Positions 1 to 8,498 of a stretch of DNA of 64,000 nt are shown here, in pieces. The notes beneath the pieces were generated by a model. The model was given only the letters and a program-made list of their open reading frames with translations. It did no database searches and was not told where the DNA came from. Source of the DNA: CAZYFH01 sp965249175 (GTDB lineage: Bacteria > Acidobacteriota > Vicinamibacteria > Vicinamibacterales > UBA8438); NCBI GenBank assembly GCA_965249175.1, contig OZ252227.1, positions 6,138,001 through 6,202,000 on the forward strand. Direction: 5' to 3'. A program made the position numbers and the translations under genes. How positions within the stretch are numbered: position 1 is the stretch's first letter; every line of letters starts with the position of its first letter.

Positions 1-9
1 CGGTGCACG

Positions 10-1197
10 TCAAAGCTCGCGGAGCGCGGTCACAATCGGGAGGCGGGCCGCGCGGATGGCAGGGAAGAGCCCGCCCAGGAGCCCCATGATCGTCGCATAG
101 AGCGCGCCCTGGACGAGGAGCGCCGGGGTGACTTTGAAGGCGAACGCCACCTGCGTGAACGTCGTCCAGTTGAGCGTCGCCGTCTGATAGCCGTGGAACG
201 CGACATAGGCGAGCCCACCGCCGAGCACGCCCCCCACGAGGCTGAGCAAGGCCGATTCGAAGAGCACGGAGACGACAACCGGCACGCCACCGAAGCCGAG
301 CGCGCGGAGCGTCGCGATCTCACGTGTGCGGCTGGCCACGGCGCTGTACATCGTGTTCACGGCGCCGAACACCGCGCCGATCCCCATCAAGACCGCGATC
401 ACGGTCCCGATGCCGGTAATGATGCTGTGAATCAGCTGTGACTGGCCGACGTAGAAGACATCTTCCCGCTCGACCATGACGTCGAGCCGCGGGTCTGACG
501 CCAGCGCATCCCGGAAGCCCGGAAACGCCTCCTCCGAATCGAGGCGAGCCAGCACCGACTGGTAGGTGTTGCCGCGGCGGTAGGCCGGCTGGAGGACGCG
601 GGCGTCACACCAGATCTCCGACTCGGACAAGGTCCCGTCCGCTTCGAAGATGCCCACCACCTCCCAGGAGCTCTCGCCCCAGCGCGGCGTCGCGCCAAGC
701 TCGAGGCCCTCGAACTGGTTGGCGGCGCTGCGCCCGACGATGATCTCGTTGGTGCCCTCGCGGAACGGGCGTCCCTCGACGATACGCACTTCCTCGCGAA
801 CCCGGAACGCTGCCGGCTCCACGCCACGCAACGGCACGTTGGCGTCGGTCCCGGTCCCGCGCTTCGGAACGTCCACGACGACGAACAGCTCCGCCGACGC
901 GACCGGACCGCTGCCGTCGCGCAGCACTCCCGGCGCGTCCTTGATGATGCGCGTCGCGTCGTTGGCGAGGGCGCTCGTCGTCTCGGCAGTGCTGCCGCCG
1001 CGCATCACGATCGCCGTGTCGGGGGAGCCGGCGCCGGAGAGCGCTGCGAGGAAGCCCTCAGCGATCGACAACACCGCGACGAACACGATCACGACCCCGG
1101 TCACGCCGACGACGGCGACCGCGGACGAGCCGGCTCGTTGCGGCAGCGTCCGCAGGGTCAGGGCGGTGACGGTGGCGACCTGGCTGAGAAATCGCAT
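10..1197 (-). CDS. ABC transporter permease, FtsX/MacB type (distal copy)
   Basis: This is an inner-membrane permease of the FtsX/MacB class. Such proteins act as mechanotransmission subunits that couple a cytoplasmic ATPase to periplasmic events or export. An N-terminal membrane segment (about residues 20-50) is followed by a periplasmic MacB-like domain (about 50-255) containing the family-like stretch EIIVGRSAANQF. Three C-terminal membrane segments follow (about 260-395), with SRTREIATLRALG between the first two, which is typical of FtsX domains. It is the last gene of the minus-strand operon; its start abuts the stop of the preceding permease gene without a gap. Substrate cannot be told from sequence. 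Confidence 0.9.
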   Translation of the reverse strand: MRFLSQVATVTALTLRTLPQRAGSSAVAVVGVTGVVIVFVAVLSIAEGFLAALSGAGSPDTAIVMRGGSTAETTSALANDATRIIKDAPGVLRDGSGPVASAELFVVVDVPKRGTGTDANVPLRGVEPAAFRVREEVRIVEGRPFREGTNEIIVGRSAANQFEGLELGATPRWGESSWEVVGIFEADGTLSESEIWCDARVLQPAYRRGNTYQSVLARLDSEEAFPGFRDALASDPRLDVMVEREDVFYVGQSQLIHSIITGIGTVIAVLMGIGAVFGAVNTMYSAVASRTREIATLRALGFGGVPVVVSVLFESALLSLVGGVLGGGLAYVAFHGYQTATLNWTTFTQVAFAFKVTPALLVQGALYATIMGLLGGLFPAIRAARLPIVTALREL

Positions 1198-2349
1198 CTA
1201 GACTTTGCGCAGCGCGTCGACGATGCGCAGGCGCGTGGCCACCATCCCCGGGACGATGCCGGAACCGAGCCCCAGCGCCCAGACCAACGCGCACCCCAGT
1301 GCCAGATCGCGCGGCGGAATAGCGAACGCCGCCAGGAATCCACCGGTCGGATCGCCCTGCCCGATCAACACATAGCCGATGCCCAGGCCCAGCCCGCCGC
1401 CAACGATCGCCAGCAGACACGACTCGAGCATCACCAGCGTCATGACGCGGCCGTCGGAGAAGCCGAGCGTCTTCAGTACCGCCAGCTCGCTCGTGCGCTC
1501 GCGAATCGACTGGGCCATCGTGTTCGCCGTGATCAAGAGAATCGTGAAGAGCACGGCGATCAGGATCGCCGTCATGATGGCGCCGATGTTGCCGACCTGG
1601 CTCGCGAAGGTCTGGGCGAACGCCTGCTCTGTCGACGTCTTCGTTTCGGCGGGGGAGTTGGCGAAGCGCGCATCGACCGCCGCGCCAATCTCGTCAGCGC
1701 GCGCCGGGTCGTCGACCTGGATCACGTAGAACCCGACAAAGCCCCGGCCCTGGTCGTTCGCCTCCGCCAGGTACTCGTGGTGGAAGAAGAACTGATTGTC
1801 GATTGTCCCCTCCTCGGCGCCGTCGTAGATCCCCTCGAGCGTGAACTCCCACGTGTCGCCGCCCCGCGGCCGGTAGATGGTGCCCTGGAGTGGGATCCGG
1901 TCGCCGATGTTCCAGCCGAACCGTTCCGCGAGCCCGCGTCCGGCGATCGCGCCGGTGCGCGTGCGGAAGAACGCCTCGCGCTCGGCGTCCGTCAAGACGT
2001 ACTCCGGATACAGGCGCAAGTAGCTCTCCGGTTCGATGGCGAACTGCTGGAAGAAGTTGCGCGGGTCCTGGTAGACGCCCCCGAACCAGTCGGCGTGGCT
2101 GACTTCGACGACCCCGTCGATGGCTTCGATCCGCCCCTTGTAGGCCTCGGGGAGCGGCTGGATCAGTGACACCTTGTGGATGACCATCAGCCGATCGGCG
2201 CCGGCGACGTCGACCCCCATGCCGAACGCGAGACGCACCGCGGCCAGATAGCCGAACAGGATGAACGCCACCATGATCGAGAGCAGCGTGAACGCCGTGC
2301 GCACCTTGCGGCGCATGAGGTTGCGCCAGACGAGCGGCAGAAACTTCAT
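1198..2349 (-). CDS. ABC transporter permease, FtsX/MacB type (proximal copy)
   Basis: Second FtsX-type permease of the operon. It has an N-terminal membrane segment (about residues 18-45), a periplasmic domain (about 45-260) and C-terminal membrane segments carrying the family motif RTSELAVLKTLGFSDG. Its start overlaps the stop of the ATPase gene by 4 nt (ATGA type), so the two are probably translationally coupled. Together with the other permease it would form a heterodimeric membrane core, as in LolCE-like or MacB-like systems with two separate permeases. The periplasmic part differs clearly from the distal copy, so this is not a recent duplication. Confidence 0.9.
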   Translation of the reverse strand: MKFLPLVWRNLMRRKVRTAFTLLSIMVAFILFGYLAAVRLAFGMGVDVAGADRLMVIHKVSLIQPLPEAYKGRIEAIDGVVEVSHADWFGGVYQDPRNFFQQFAIEPESYLRLYPEYVLTDAEREAFFRTRTGAIAGRGLAERFGWNIGDRIPLQGTIYRPRGGDTWEFTLEGIYDGAEEGTIDNQFFFHHEYLAEANDQGRGFVGFYVIQVDDPARADEIGAAVDARFANSPAETKTSTEQAFAQTFASQVGNIGAIMTAILIAVLFTILLITANTMAQSIRERTSELAVLKTLGFSDGRVMTLVMLESCLLAIVGGGLGLGIGYVLIGQGDPTGGFLAAFAIPPRDLALGCALVWALGLGSGIVPGMVATRLRIVDALRKV

Positions 2350-3041
2350 GTCGAGGCCTCCGTGGCGAGCATCCCCTTGTCGAGATGCAGCGTGCGTCGC
2401 GCGCGGGCGGCGGCACGGGCGTCGTGCGTCACCATGACAATCGTCTTGCCGTGGTCTGCATTGAGAGCCTGGAGGAGGTCGAGGATCTCGTCCCCCGCCT
2501 TGCGGTCCAGATCACCCGTCGGCTCGTCGCACAGAAGCAGTGTCGGGTCGGTGACGATCGCGCGCGCGATGCCGACACGTTGCTCCTGGCCGCCTGAAAG
2601 CTGACGCGGATAATGCCTCGCCCGATTCTCGAGCCCGACAACCGACATCGCGGTCGCCACATGGCGCCGCCGGTCCTTGCGCGACAGCGACGTCAGGAGC
2701 AGCGGCAGCTCGACGTTCTTTTCGGCGGTCAGCACCGGCAGGAGGTTGTACAGCTGGAAGACGAATCCGATATGCCGTGCGCGCCAGCGGGCCAGCTTGC
2801 CGCCCGACATCCGGTCGATCCGGTCACCCGCGACGGCGATGGTGCCGCCAGTCGGCCGGTCGAGGCCACCGATCAGATTCAACAGGGTGGTCTTGCCGGA
2901 GCCGGATGGACCCATCAAGGCGAGGTAGTCGCCACGCGGGATCTGCAGATTGACGCCCTGGAGGACGTCGATCCGTTCCGAGCCGCGTCTGAACTCCTTG
3001 TGTAGGTCGCTGACGTCGACGAGCGCGCCGTTGTCTGTCAT
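2346..3041 (-). CDS. ABC transporter ATP-binding protein, MacB/LolD type
   Basis: Cytoplasmic ATPase of the efflux or mechanotransmission complex, 231 residues, a normal length for this family. Visible motifs are Walker A GPSGSGKTT (about residue 43), the signature LSGGQEQRVGIARA (about 143), Walker B LLCDEPTGDLD (about 165) and the H-loop MVTHD (about 208). The DEPTGDLD form is characteristic of the LolD/MacB/FtsE branch. The gene sits between the adaptor (3-nt gap) and the proximal permease (4-nt overlap). The set of adaptor, ATPase and two permeases resembles MacA plus a split MacB. Confidence 0.95.
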   Translation of the reverse strand: MTDNGALVDVSDLHKEFRRGSERIDVLQGVNLQIPRGDYLALMGPSGSGKTTLLNLIGGLDRPTGGTIAVAGDRIDRMSGGKLARWRARHIGFVFQLYNLLPVLTAEKNVELPLLLTSLSRKDRRRHVATAMSVVGLENRARHYPRQLSGGQEQRVGIARAIVTDPTLLLCDEPTGDLDRKAGDEILDLLQALNADHGKTIVMVTHDARAAARARRTLHLDKGMLATEAST

Positions 3042-3044
3042 GGG

Positions 3045-4277
3045 TCAAGATTCCGCGTCGATGGCCACCCGTGCCCCGTCCGTCAGGTCGGCGGGCCCCT
3101 CAATGACGACCCGCTCGCCCGCGACGACACCGGTCAGCACCTCGACGTCCGCGCCGTTCTCGATCCCTGTGCTCACCGGGCGACGCTCGACTGCCTCGCC
3201 CCGCGCCACGAAGACGACCGGCTGCTCCCCCTCTCGGCGAATGGCACCGGACGGGATCCAGAGCCGCGATACCGCCTCGGTCATCTCGGGTGACTGCGCC
3301 GCCTCTGCCTCGAGGAAGGCGACGTTCACACCCATGTCGGGCAAGATGCGAGGGTCACCCAACTCGTTGAAGGCGATCCGGACGAGAACCGTCGCGCGCT
3401 GGCGGTCGGCTGCTGGAATGGTCGTGATGACGCTGGCCGGGATGTCCCACTCGGGGTATGCATCGAGGTTGGCGACGACGGGCTGATCCGGTGTCACGCG
3501 ATTGATGAAGCTCTCGTTGACGTCCACCTCGATCTCGAGTGACGACATGTCGACGATGGTGCAGATGCCGGTGCGCGTAAACCCGCCACCCGCCGTGATC
3601 GGTGAGATCATCTCCCCCGGCTGTGCATCCTTGGAGATCGCGATGCCGGTGAACGGCGCCCGGATGATCATGTCCTCGAGCAGGGTCCGCCGCACGTCGA
3701 TTTCCCGCTCGGAGACGACGATCTGCTCGCGTTGCAAGGCGAGACGGGCGGCGAATGAATCCGCTTCAGCCCGGGCCGTATCGAGCTCCGCCCGGCCAAC
3801 CACCCCGTCGGCGACGAGCGTGCTCGTGCGCTCCAGATGCAGCCGCGCTTCAGCTAGGCGGACGTCCATCTCGTCGAGGGCGCTGCGCGACGCCTGCAGC
3901 TGGGCTTCGGCGAGCGCTAGATACGACTGCTCAGCGGAATCGTCGAGGCGGGCCAGCACCTGCCCTTCCGTCACCGCCATCCCTTCCTCGACCCGTACCT
4001 CGATCACCTTCCCGGTGACCTTCGAGGACACCGTCGCCTGACGACGTGCCGTCACATATCCGGACGCGTTGAGGACGGTCGGCTGGCTGCCGCCCGCGAC
4101 CGTCGCGCGGACGGGGACCGTCGCGACCACCGGCACCTGCGCGTCGTTCCACCAGACCCAGCCCGCGGCCCCACCGCCCGCCAGGAGCAGCAGCACGATG
4201 AGCCAGCCCAGCCAGGCGAACGACCGGCGGCGGTCAGGTGAGCGATCGATCTTCAGATCGTCGAGGGACGCTACCAC
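3045..4277 (-). CDS. Periplasmic adaptor (membrane-fusion) subunit of efflux ABC system
   Basis: HlyD/MacA-type adaptor linking the inner-membrane transporter to the periplasm. It has an N-terminal cytoplasmic tail, one membrane anchor at about residues 22-42, a biotinyl-lipoyl-like segment, a coiled-coil hairpin at about 110-200, a second lipoyl half and a beta-barrel domain with the sequence PFTGIAISKDAQPGE. The reading frame is open for 25 more codons upstream, but those lie inside the reductase gene. I chose the GTG at 4277, giving VVASLDDLKIDRS, which overlaps the reductase stop by 7 nt as expected in an operon. Confidence 0.88.
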   Translation of the reverse strand: MVASLDDLKIDRSPDRRRSFAWLGWLIVLLLLAGGGAAGWVWWNDAQVPVVATVPVRATVAGGSQPTVLNASGYVTARRQATVSSKVTGKVIEVRVEEGMAVTEGQVLARLDDSAEQSYLALAEAQLQASRSALDEMDVRLAEARLHLERTSTLVADGVVGRAELDTARAEADSFAARLALQREQIVVSEREIDVRRTLLEDMIIRAPFTGIAISKDAQPGEMISPITAGGGFTRTGICTIVDMSSLEIEVDVNESFINRVTPDQPVVANLDAYPEWDIPASVITTIPAADRQRATVLVRIAFNELGDPRILPDMGVNVAFLEAEAAQSPEMTEAVSRLWIPSGAIRREGEQPVVFVARGEAVERRPVSTGIENGADVEVLTGVVAGERVVIEGPADLTDGARVAIDAES

Positions 4278-5260
4278 TCTTCCTTCTCGAAGGCGACGCC
4301 GACGCGTTCGGCCGTCCGCTGAATGTCGGCCATCGACGCCGGGTTTCCACACGCTAGGATAATCGTTTTCGATGGTTTGATCCGCTTGCGGAACGCCGTT
4401 GCCGACAGGTGTGCGGGCAATGTCGGTCGGACGGACCGCGCCAGCTCGGCCTCGGCACGCGCGACGTCTCCACGGTCGGCGCGGGCGCTCGCCAACGCGT
4501 CGTCTTCGGTCGACGGGAGGTCGAACAGGTGTCGCACGACGTTGTTGGCCCGACCGACGCCGAGTCCACCGTTGTCGTGGTCTTGCGGGGTCGGCCGGCT
4601 CACGGTTGCCATGTAGCTGAAATCGAATGCCGCCTCGCGCTCGATCTCGAGCAGCCGCGCGTGATAGGCCAGCTCGTCATACACGCGATTTGTATGGATC
4701 AGGGTGTAGGTCCGGCCATCGCCGCCACCGGTCACCGCGCGCCCGTGCAGTTCCTTCGTCATCGCCACGAACGGCGACAACCCCGTGCCGGTGCCCACCA
4801 TGATCACGTGATCGAACCCCACGGCGCGCTCCTCGAGTGTAAAGCTCCCCACGATTCGGTCGATGTAGGTAATGGTGCAGTCGTCATCGGGGCGCATCCG
4901 AAGCAGCATGGAGCTCAGCCGTCCGGACACGCCCTCCCGCGACATCATCAACACCACATAGAACTCGAGATAGCCGTATTGGGCTTGCTCCCATGGCGCA
5001 GACGCGATGGAGTATGAATGGGTGACGGGAGACGTTTTCGGTCGCCCGCCGGCATCGAGGTCGAGTGCGAAGATGCGTTTGCCGTCCGGTCCGACACCGA
5101 CCGCCTTGGTGGCGGGCGCGTCGTCGCGGCGAAGGGCGATGTACTGCCCGGCCCGGGATGGGGGGAACTGACTGCCAGGCTCGGGCATCACACGGAAGAT
5201 GGTCAGTATCGGCGACAGGTCGTGTTTGTAGACGACTCGGCCGGTCTTGCGGGAGGCCAT
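4271..5260 (-). CDS. Ferredoxin--NADP(+) reductase-like flavoprotein
   Basis: FAD-dependent oxidoreductase of the FNR superfamily, about 329 residues. An FAD-binding barrel carries HSYSIAS (residues 81-87, equivalent to the RxYS flavin motif). The NAD(P)-binding domain has GTGTGLSPF (156-164), and the C-terminal part has the family CGNP (from 304) and ends in EKEEW. The reading frame is open further upstream, but the ATG at 5260 begins at conserved sequence and a -10-like box lies 7 nt before it. It is the first gene of the efflux operon. Why a reductase leads an exporter operon is not evident; known relatives keep ferredoxin or flavodoxin reduced. Confidence 0.85.
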   Translation of the reverse strand: MASRKTGRVVYKHDLSPILTIFRVMPEPGSQFPPSRAGQYIALRRDDAPATKAVGVGPDGKRIFALDLDAGGRPKTSPVTHSYSIASAPWEQAQYGYLEFYVVLMMSREGVSGRLSSMLLRMRPDDDCTITYIDRIVGSFTLEERAVGFDHVIMVGTGTGLSPFVAMTKELHGRAVTGGGDGRTYTLIHTNRVYDELAYHARLLEIEREAAFDFSYMATVSRPTPQDHDNGGLGVGRANNVVRHLFDLPSTEDDALASARADRGDVARAEAELARSVRPTLPAHLSATAFRKRIKPSKTIILACGNPASMADIQRTAERVGVAFEKEEW

Positions 5261-5267
5261 TCCCAAA

Positions 5268-5273
5268 GTTATC
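5268..5273 (-). promoter_or_regulatory. -10-like box of a probable leaderless promoter (reductase)
   Basis: On the minus strand GATAAC lies 7 nt before the ATG of the reductase. A transcript starting about 7 nt downstream of this box would begin at or next to the start codon. Six other genes here show the same spacing. No convincing -35 box was identified. Confidence 0.4.
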
Positions 5274-5358
5274 GCGTAACGTCGCCCGGGTGCTAATTCC
5301 GCGCGGACTAGACAAACCAGGCGCGTTGAGGTAGATAAAGCAAAGCATCCCACCCTCG

Positions 5359-5820
5359 ATGTCGAAGAAATACCGCCAGCGCGGCTATCAGGACGAGGAG
5401 CGCGACCGTCCACCTCTCGCCGGGCCACGAGAGCCGAAGGGCGACGGCCGGCCGCGACGCGGCTATGGGCCACGTGAGCCACGCAAGGTCAACATGCCCG
5501 GTTTCCGCGACGTGCTGAAGTGCGCGCGGTGCGGTGCGTTGTTGACCGGGGCGATCCAGCTCGATTCGCAGTGTTCGCAGTGCTCCGCGGCGCTCCACAG
5601 CTGCGCACAATGCACCTGGTTCGACACGAGCAGCCAGTTCGAGTGTGGCCGGCCGATCCCGAAGCGGGTGTCCCCGAAGGACGAACGGAACGACTGCACC
5701 TACTTCGAGGCGCGCATCACCGTGGAGCGCGAAACGCGGTCGGCGCAACCGAACGTGGAAACACGGCCCGCGGCGGCGTCTGGCAACGCGCGGCAGGCGT
5801 TCGACGACCTGTTCAAGTAG
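5359..5820 (+). CDS. Cys-rich zinc-ribbon-like hypothetical protein
   Basis: A 153-residue protein of unknown function. The first 45 residues are basic and rich in Arg, Pro and Gly. Residues 55-115 contain eight cysteines, including CARCG, CSQC, CAQC, then CGRP and a last Cys in NDCTYFE, arranged like one or two zinc ribbons. The C-terminus is Ala-rich and ends FDDLFK. The Cys pairs and spacing look selected rather than random, so I call it a real gene. It is transcribed away from the reductase operon and precedes the disulfide oxidoreductase. I do not recognise a named family. Confidence 0.75.
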   Translation: MSKKYRQRGYQDEERDRPPLAGPREPKGDGRPRRGYGPREPRKVNMPGFRDVLKCARCGALLTGAIQLDSQCSQCSAALHSCAQCTWFDTSSQFECGRPIPKRVSPKDERNDCTYFEARITVERETRSAQPNVETRPAAASGNARQAFDDLFK

Positions 5821-5899
5821 CGCATCTGGGCCGCTCCGGTCCAGATCTCCTGCTTCCGCGGTGCTCGCCGCGCGCGCCCTGGCTCCCGGACACATCTGC

Positions 5900-5905
5900 G
5901 ATAAT
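5900..5905 (+). promoter_or_regulatory. -10 box of a probable leaderless promoter (disulfide oxidoreductase)
   Basis: GATAAT, preceded by TG one base upstream (extended -10 form TGC-GATAAT), ends 7 nt before the ATG at 5913. Transcription would start at or next to the start codon. No clear -35 was identified. Confidence 0.5.
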
Positions 5906-5912
5906 CCGACCC

Positions 5913-6548
5913 ATGCCCGCGCCCGACCATCCGCGCGACGTGTCGGCTCGTCTCGCTGCGCTGGCGTCGCCGGTGCGACTCGTGTTCTTCTCGCAGACGT
6001 TCGGCTGCGACACCTGCTTCGCCGCCCGTCGTGTGCTCGATCAGCTGGCCAGTCTGTCGGAGCGTCTCACGGTCGTGGAGCACAACCTCGTGCTCGACAA
6101 AGACCGGGTCGCGGAGTTCGGCGTCGACAGGGCCCCGGCGATCGCGGTCGTCGGCGCACAGGATCTGGGTCTTCGGTTTTACGGTGTGCCGTCCGGCCAT
6201 GAGATCGAATCGCTGGTCGAGGCGATCGAGCTCGCGGCACACGCGGCGCCCGGACTGACCGACGAGAGTCTCGCCGCGCTGGCGGCGCTCGACCGCGCCG
6301 TACATCTCCAGGTGTTTGTGACCCCGACCTGACGGTTCTGTCCCCAGGCGGTCAGCCTGGCATATCGGTTGGCCGCGGCGAGCGCGCGTGTGACGGCGTC
6401 GGTGATCGAGGCGACCGAATTCCCCGATCTAGCGGCCCGCTACCGGGTGACCGGCGTGCCGAAAACGGTCGTCGATGACCGAATCGAGATCATGGGCGCG
6501 CAAGCAGAGGCGGAATTCGTCCAGCAAGCGCTGCAGGCGACGGGATGA
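5913..6548 (+). CDS. Selenocysteine-containing protein disulfide oxidoreductase (two thioredoxin folds; UGA at codon 140)
   Basis: The frame opens at ATG 5913 and meets TGA at 6330-6332. Read through as selenocysteine it continues to TGA 6546-6548, giving 211 residues. The N-terminal fold has C32-D-T-C35 in FSQTFGCDTCF. The C-terminal fold reads VFVTPT-U140-R-F-C143-P and has the cis-proline motif TGVPKTVV. This is the two-domain architecture of archaeal-type protein disulfide oxidoreductases, where both active sites are normally CxxC, so U140 sits exactly at the attacking cysteine. A SECIS-like hairpin follows the UGA. The extended frame ends in a 4-nt ATGA overlap with the M61 peptidase gene, independent support that translation reaches 6548. 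Likely role: thiol-disulfide or peroxide redox chemistry. The alternative is a nonsense-truncated pseudogene. Confidence 0.85.
6344..6360 (+). promoter_or_regulatory. Bacterial SECIS-like hairpin for the UGA at 6330
   Basis: CCAGGC (6344-6349) pairs perfectly with GCCTGG (6355-6360), leaving the loop GGTCA. The loop carries the GU (GGUC) typical of SelB-binding hairpins such as that of E. coli fdhF. Seventeen nucleotides separate the UGA from the loop GGU, in the range of known bacterial SECIS elements. It lies inside the coding sequence, as bacterial SECIS elements do. Confidence 0.8.
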
Positions 6549-8428
6549 TCGCGTCTCGGCGCACGACCGGCGGGTTCGTTGCGTGCCTCGTTGCCGGGTG
6601 GCTGGCCGCGGTCGCCGCGCAAGCCCCCCCACCCGTCGAGTATCGCCTGTCGTTCCCGGAGCCGGAGCATCGGTGGCTGGCGGTGGACGTGCTCTTTCCG
6701 GAGATTGGCGACGCGCCACTCGACATCCGGATGAGCAGCGCCTCACCGGGACGCTACGCGCGCCACGAGTTCGCCAAGAACGTCATCGAGGTGCGGTTCA
6801 CCAATGGCGTCGGGGGGGACGTGGCGGTGACCCAACGCGGGCCGGCGCAGTGGGCCGTCGCCCGCCACGATGGTGCGGTCCGCGTCCGCTATCGCTTGTT
6901 TGGCGACCGTGTCGACGGGACCTATCTGGCGGTCGACTCCTCGCACGCCCACTTGAACATGCCCGCGACGTTGATGTGGGCCGCCGGGCTCGAGGATCGC
7001 GCCGCGACCGTCACGTTCGAGATGCCCCCTGCCCGACGCTGGCAGGCCGCGACGCAGCTCTTTCCCACGGCTGATCCGCTTGCCTTTACAGCCCCCAACC
7101 TGCAGTACCTGCTGGACAGCCCGACGGAGCTCAGCGATTTCGACTTGCGCACCTTCACTGTGCGCGACCCGGCCGACAGCACCTACGTCCCGACCTTTCG
7201 TCTCGCCGTCCACCATGACGGCGCGACCTCGGCCCTGGCGCCCTTTACGCGCGCGGTCGAGCGCATCGTGCGCGAGACGGTGTCGGTGTTCGGGGAGTTC
7301 CCTCGCTTCGAGACCGGCACCTACACGTTCATTGCCGACTACTTGCCGTACGCCAGCGCCGACGCGATGGAGCACCGCAACAGCACGGTGCTGACGTCTG
7401 CCGGTCGACTCGACGGGGCGGCCGACGCGCGCCTGCTCGGCGCGGTCGCGCACGAGTTCTTTCACGCCTGGAACGTCGAACGGATTCGCCCGCGATCGCT
7501 CGAGCCATTCGACTTCACGGGCGCCAACGTGTCAGGCGAGCTCTGGCTGGCGGAGGGCGTCACGAACTACTACGGCGCGCTGGTCATGCACCGTGCCGGC
7601 CTCGCCTTGCTGCCGGCGACCCTGAACCGGTTCGCCAACGCCATCAACACGGTCACGCTCGGCCCCGGTCGTCAGTTTCGCTCGGTGGTCGACATGAGTC
7701 GGATGGCGCCGTTTACCGATGCGGCGACCGCGATCGACCGCACCAATCTGGAGAACACGTTCATCTCCTACTACGTGTGGGGGGAGGCCCTCGGGCTGGG
7801 GCTCGACCTGGCGCTGCGGACGCGAGCGGAGGGTGCCGTCACGCTCGACGACTACATGCGCGCGCTGTGGGAGCGCTTCGGCCGTCCCGGTGGTGCGGCG
7901 GCGGGAGCGGTCGACCGGCCGTACACCCCGGACGATGCGGAACGACTGTTAGGGGTGGTCGCAGGTGACCCGGCGTTCGCGCGGGACTTCTTTGCCCGGT
8001 ATATCAACGGCCGCGAGGTCGTCGATTACGCCGGGCTGCTGGCGCGTGCGGGCTTCGTCGTGCAGCCGGCCGCGCCCGGGCGGGCGACGCTTGGCGACCT
8101 GCCCCTCGGTCCGGGCATGCGGGTGAACGGACCGACGGCGTACGCGTCCCCGCTGCACGATGCCGGGATCGAGCGTGACGACGTGCTGGCGACGCTCGAC
8201 GGCCATCGCCTGACCTCGGGCGCCCAGATCGAACGCCTGGTGAGCGCCAAGAGCCCGGGCGACGTCGTCACGATCGAGTTCGTGCGCCGCGGCCAGCGGA
8301 ACGTGGCTGCCGCGACGCTCGCCGCCGACGGTCGCATCCAGATCGTGCCGGTAGAATCCACAGGAACGGCATTCACCGAGCGACAACGCGCGTTCCGCGA
8401 CGCCTGGCTCGGTAGCCGGCAAGACTGA
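6545..8428 (+). CDS. M61-family metallopeptidase with PDZ domain (glycyl aminopeptidase-like)
   Basis: Exported zinc peptidase of 627 residues. A signal peptide spans about residues 1-24 (GFVACLVAGWLAAVAAQA). The zinc motif is H303-E-F-F-H307 in AVAHEFFHAWNVERIRP, a strong M61 signature, and the downstream Glu ligand is E337 in ELWLAEGVTNYY. A PDZ domain lies near residues 510-605 (ASPLHDAGIERDDVLATLDGHRL), the usual M61 layout. Its ATG overlaps the end of the selenoprotein frame (ATGA), so the two are probably coupled. It likely trims peptides in the periplasm; substrate is unknown. Confidence 0.93.
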   Translation: MIASRRTTGGFVACLVAGWLAAVAAQAPPPVEYRLSFPEPEHRWLAVDVLFPEIGDAPLDIRMSSASPGRYARHEFAKNVIEVRFTNGVGGDVAVTQRGPAQWAVARHDGAVRVRYRLFGDRVDGTYLAVDSSHAHLNMPATLMWAAGLEDRAATVTFEMPPARRWQAATQLFPTADPLAFTAPNLQYLLDSPTELSDFDLRTFTVRDPADSTYVPTFRLAVHHDGATSALAPFTRAVERIVRETVSVFGEFPRFETGTYTFIADYLPYASADAMEHRNSTVLTSAGRLDGAADARLLGAVAHEFFHAWNVERIRPRSLEPFDFTGANVSGELWLAEGVTNYYGALVMHRAGLALLPATLNRFANAINTVTLGPGRQFRSVVDMSRMAPFTDAATAIDRTNLENTFISYYVWGEALGLGLDLALRTRAEGAVTLDDYMRALWERFGRPGGAAAGAVDRPYTPDDAERLLGVVAGDPAFARDFFARYINGREVVDYAGLLARAGFVVQPAAPGRATLGDLPLGPGMRVNGPTAYASPLHDAGIERDDVLATLDGHRLTSGAQIERLVSAKSPGDVVTIEFVRRGQRNVAAATLAADGRIQIVPVESTGTAFTERQRAFRDAWLGSRQD

Positions 8429-8482
8429 TCGCCACGCGCACCCGCACCGGCCTCGAGACACCATCGTCTGGCCTCCGGCCGC

Positions 8483-8488
8483 TATGAT
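8483..8488 (+). promoter_or_regulatory. -10-like box ahead of the copper ATPase
   Basis: TATGAT ends 10 nt before the ATG at 8499. An alternative in-frame ATG at 8484 lies inside this box, which favours 8499 as the start of an almost leaderless message. Confidence 0.4.
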
Positions 8489-8498
8489 CGGCGTGACC

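Noticed and set aside
5520..6332. 270-residue protein ending at TGA 6332
   Set aside because: The first 131 codons overlap the Cys-rich gene in another frame, and the end is the UGA treated here as selenocysteine. The real start is ATG 5913.
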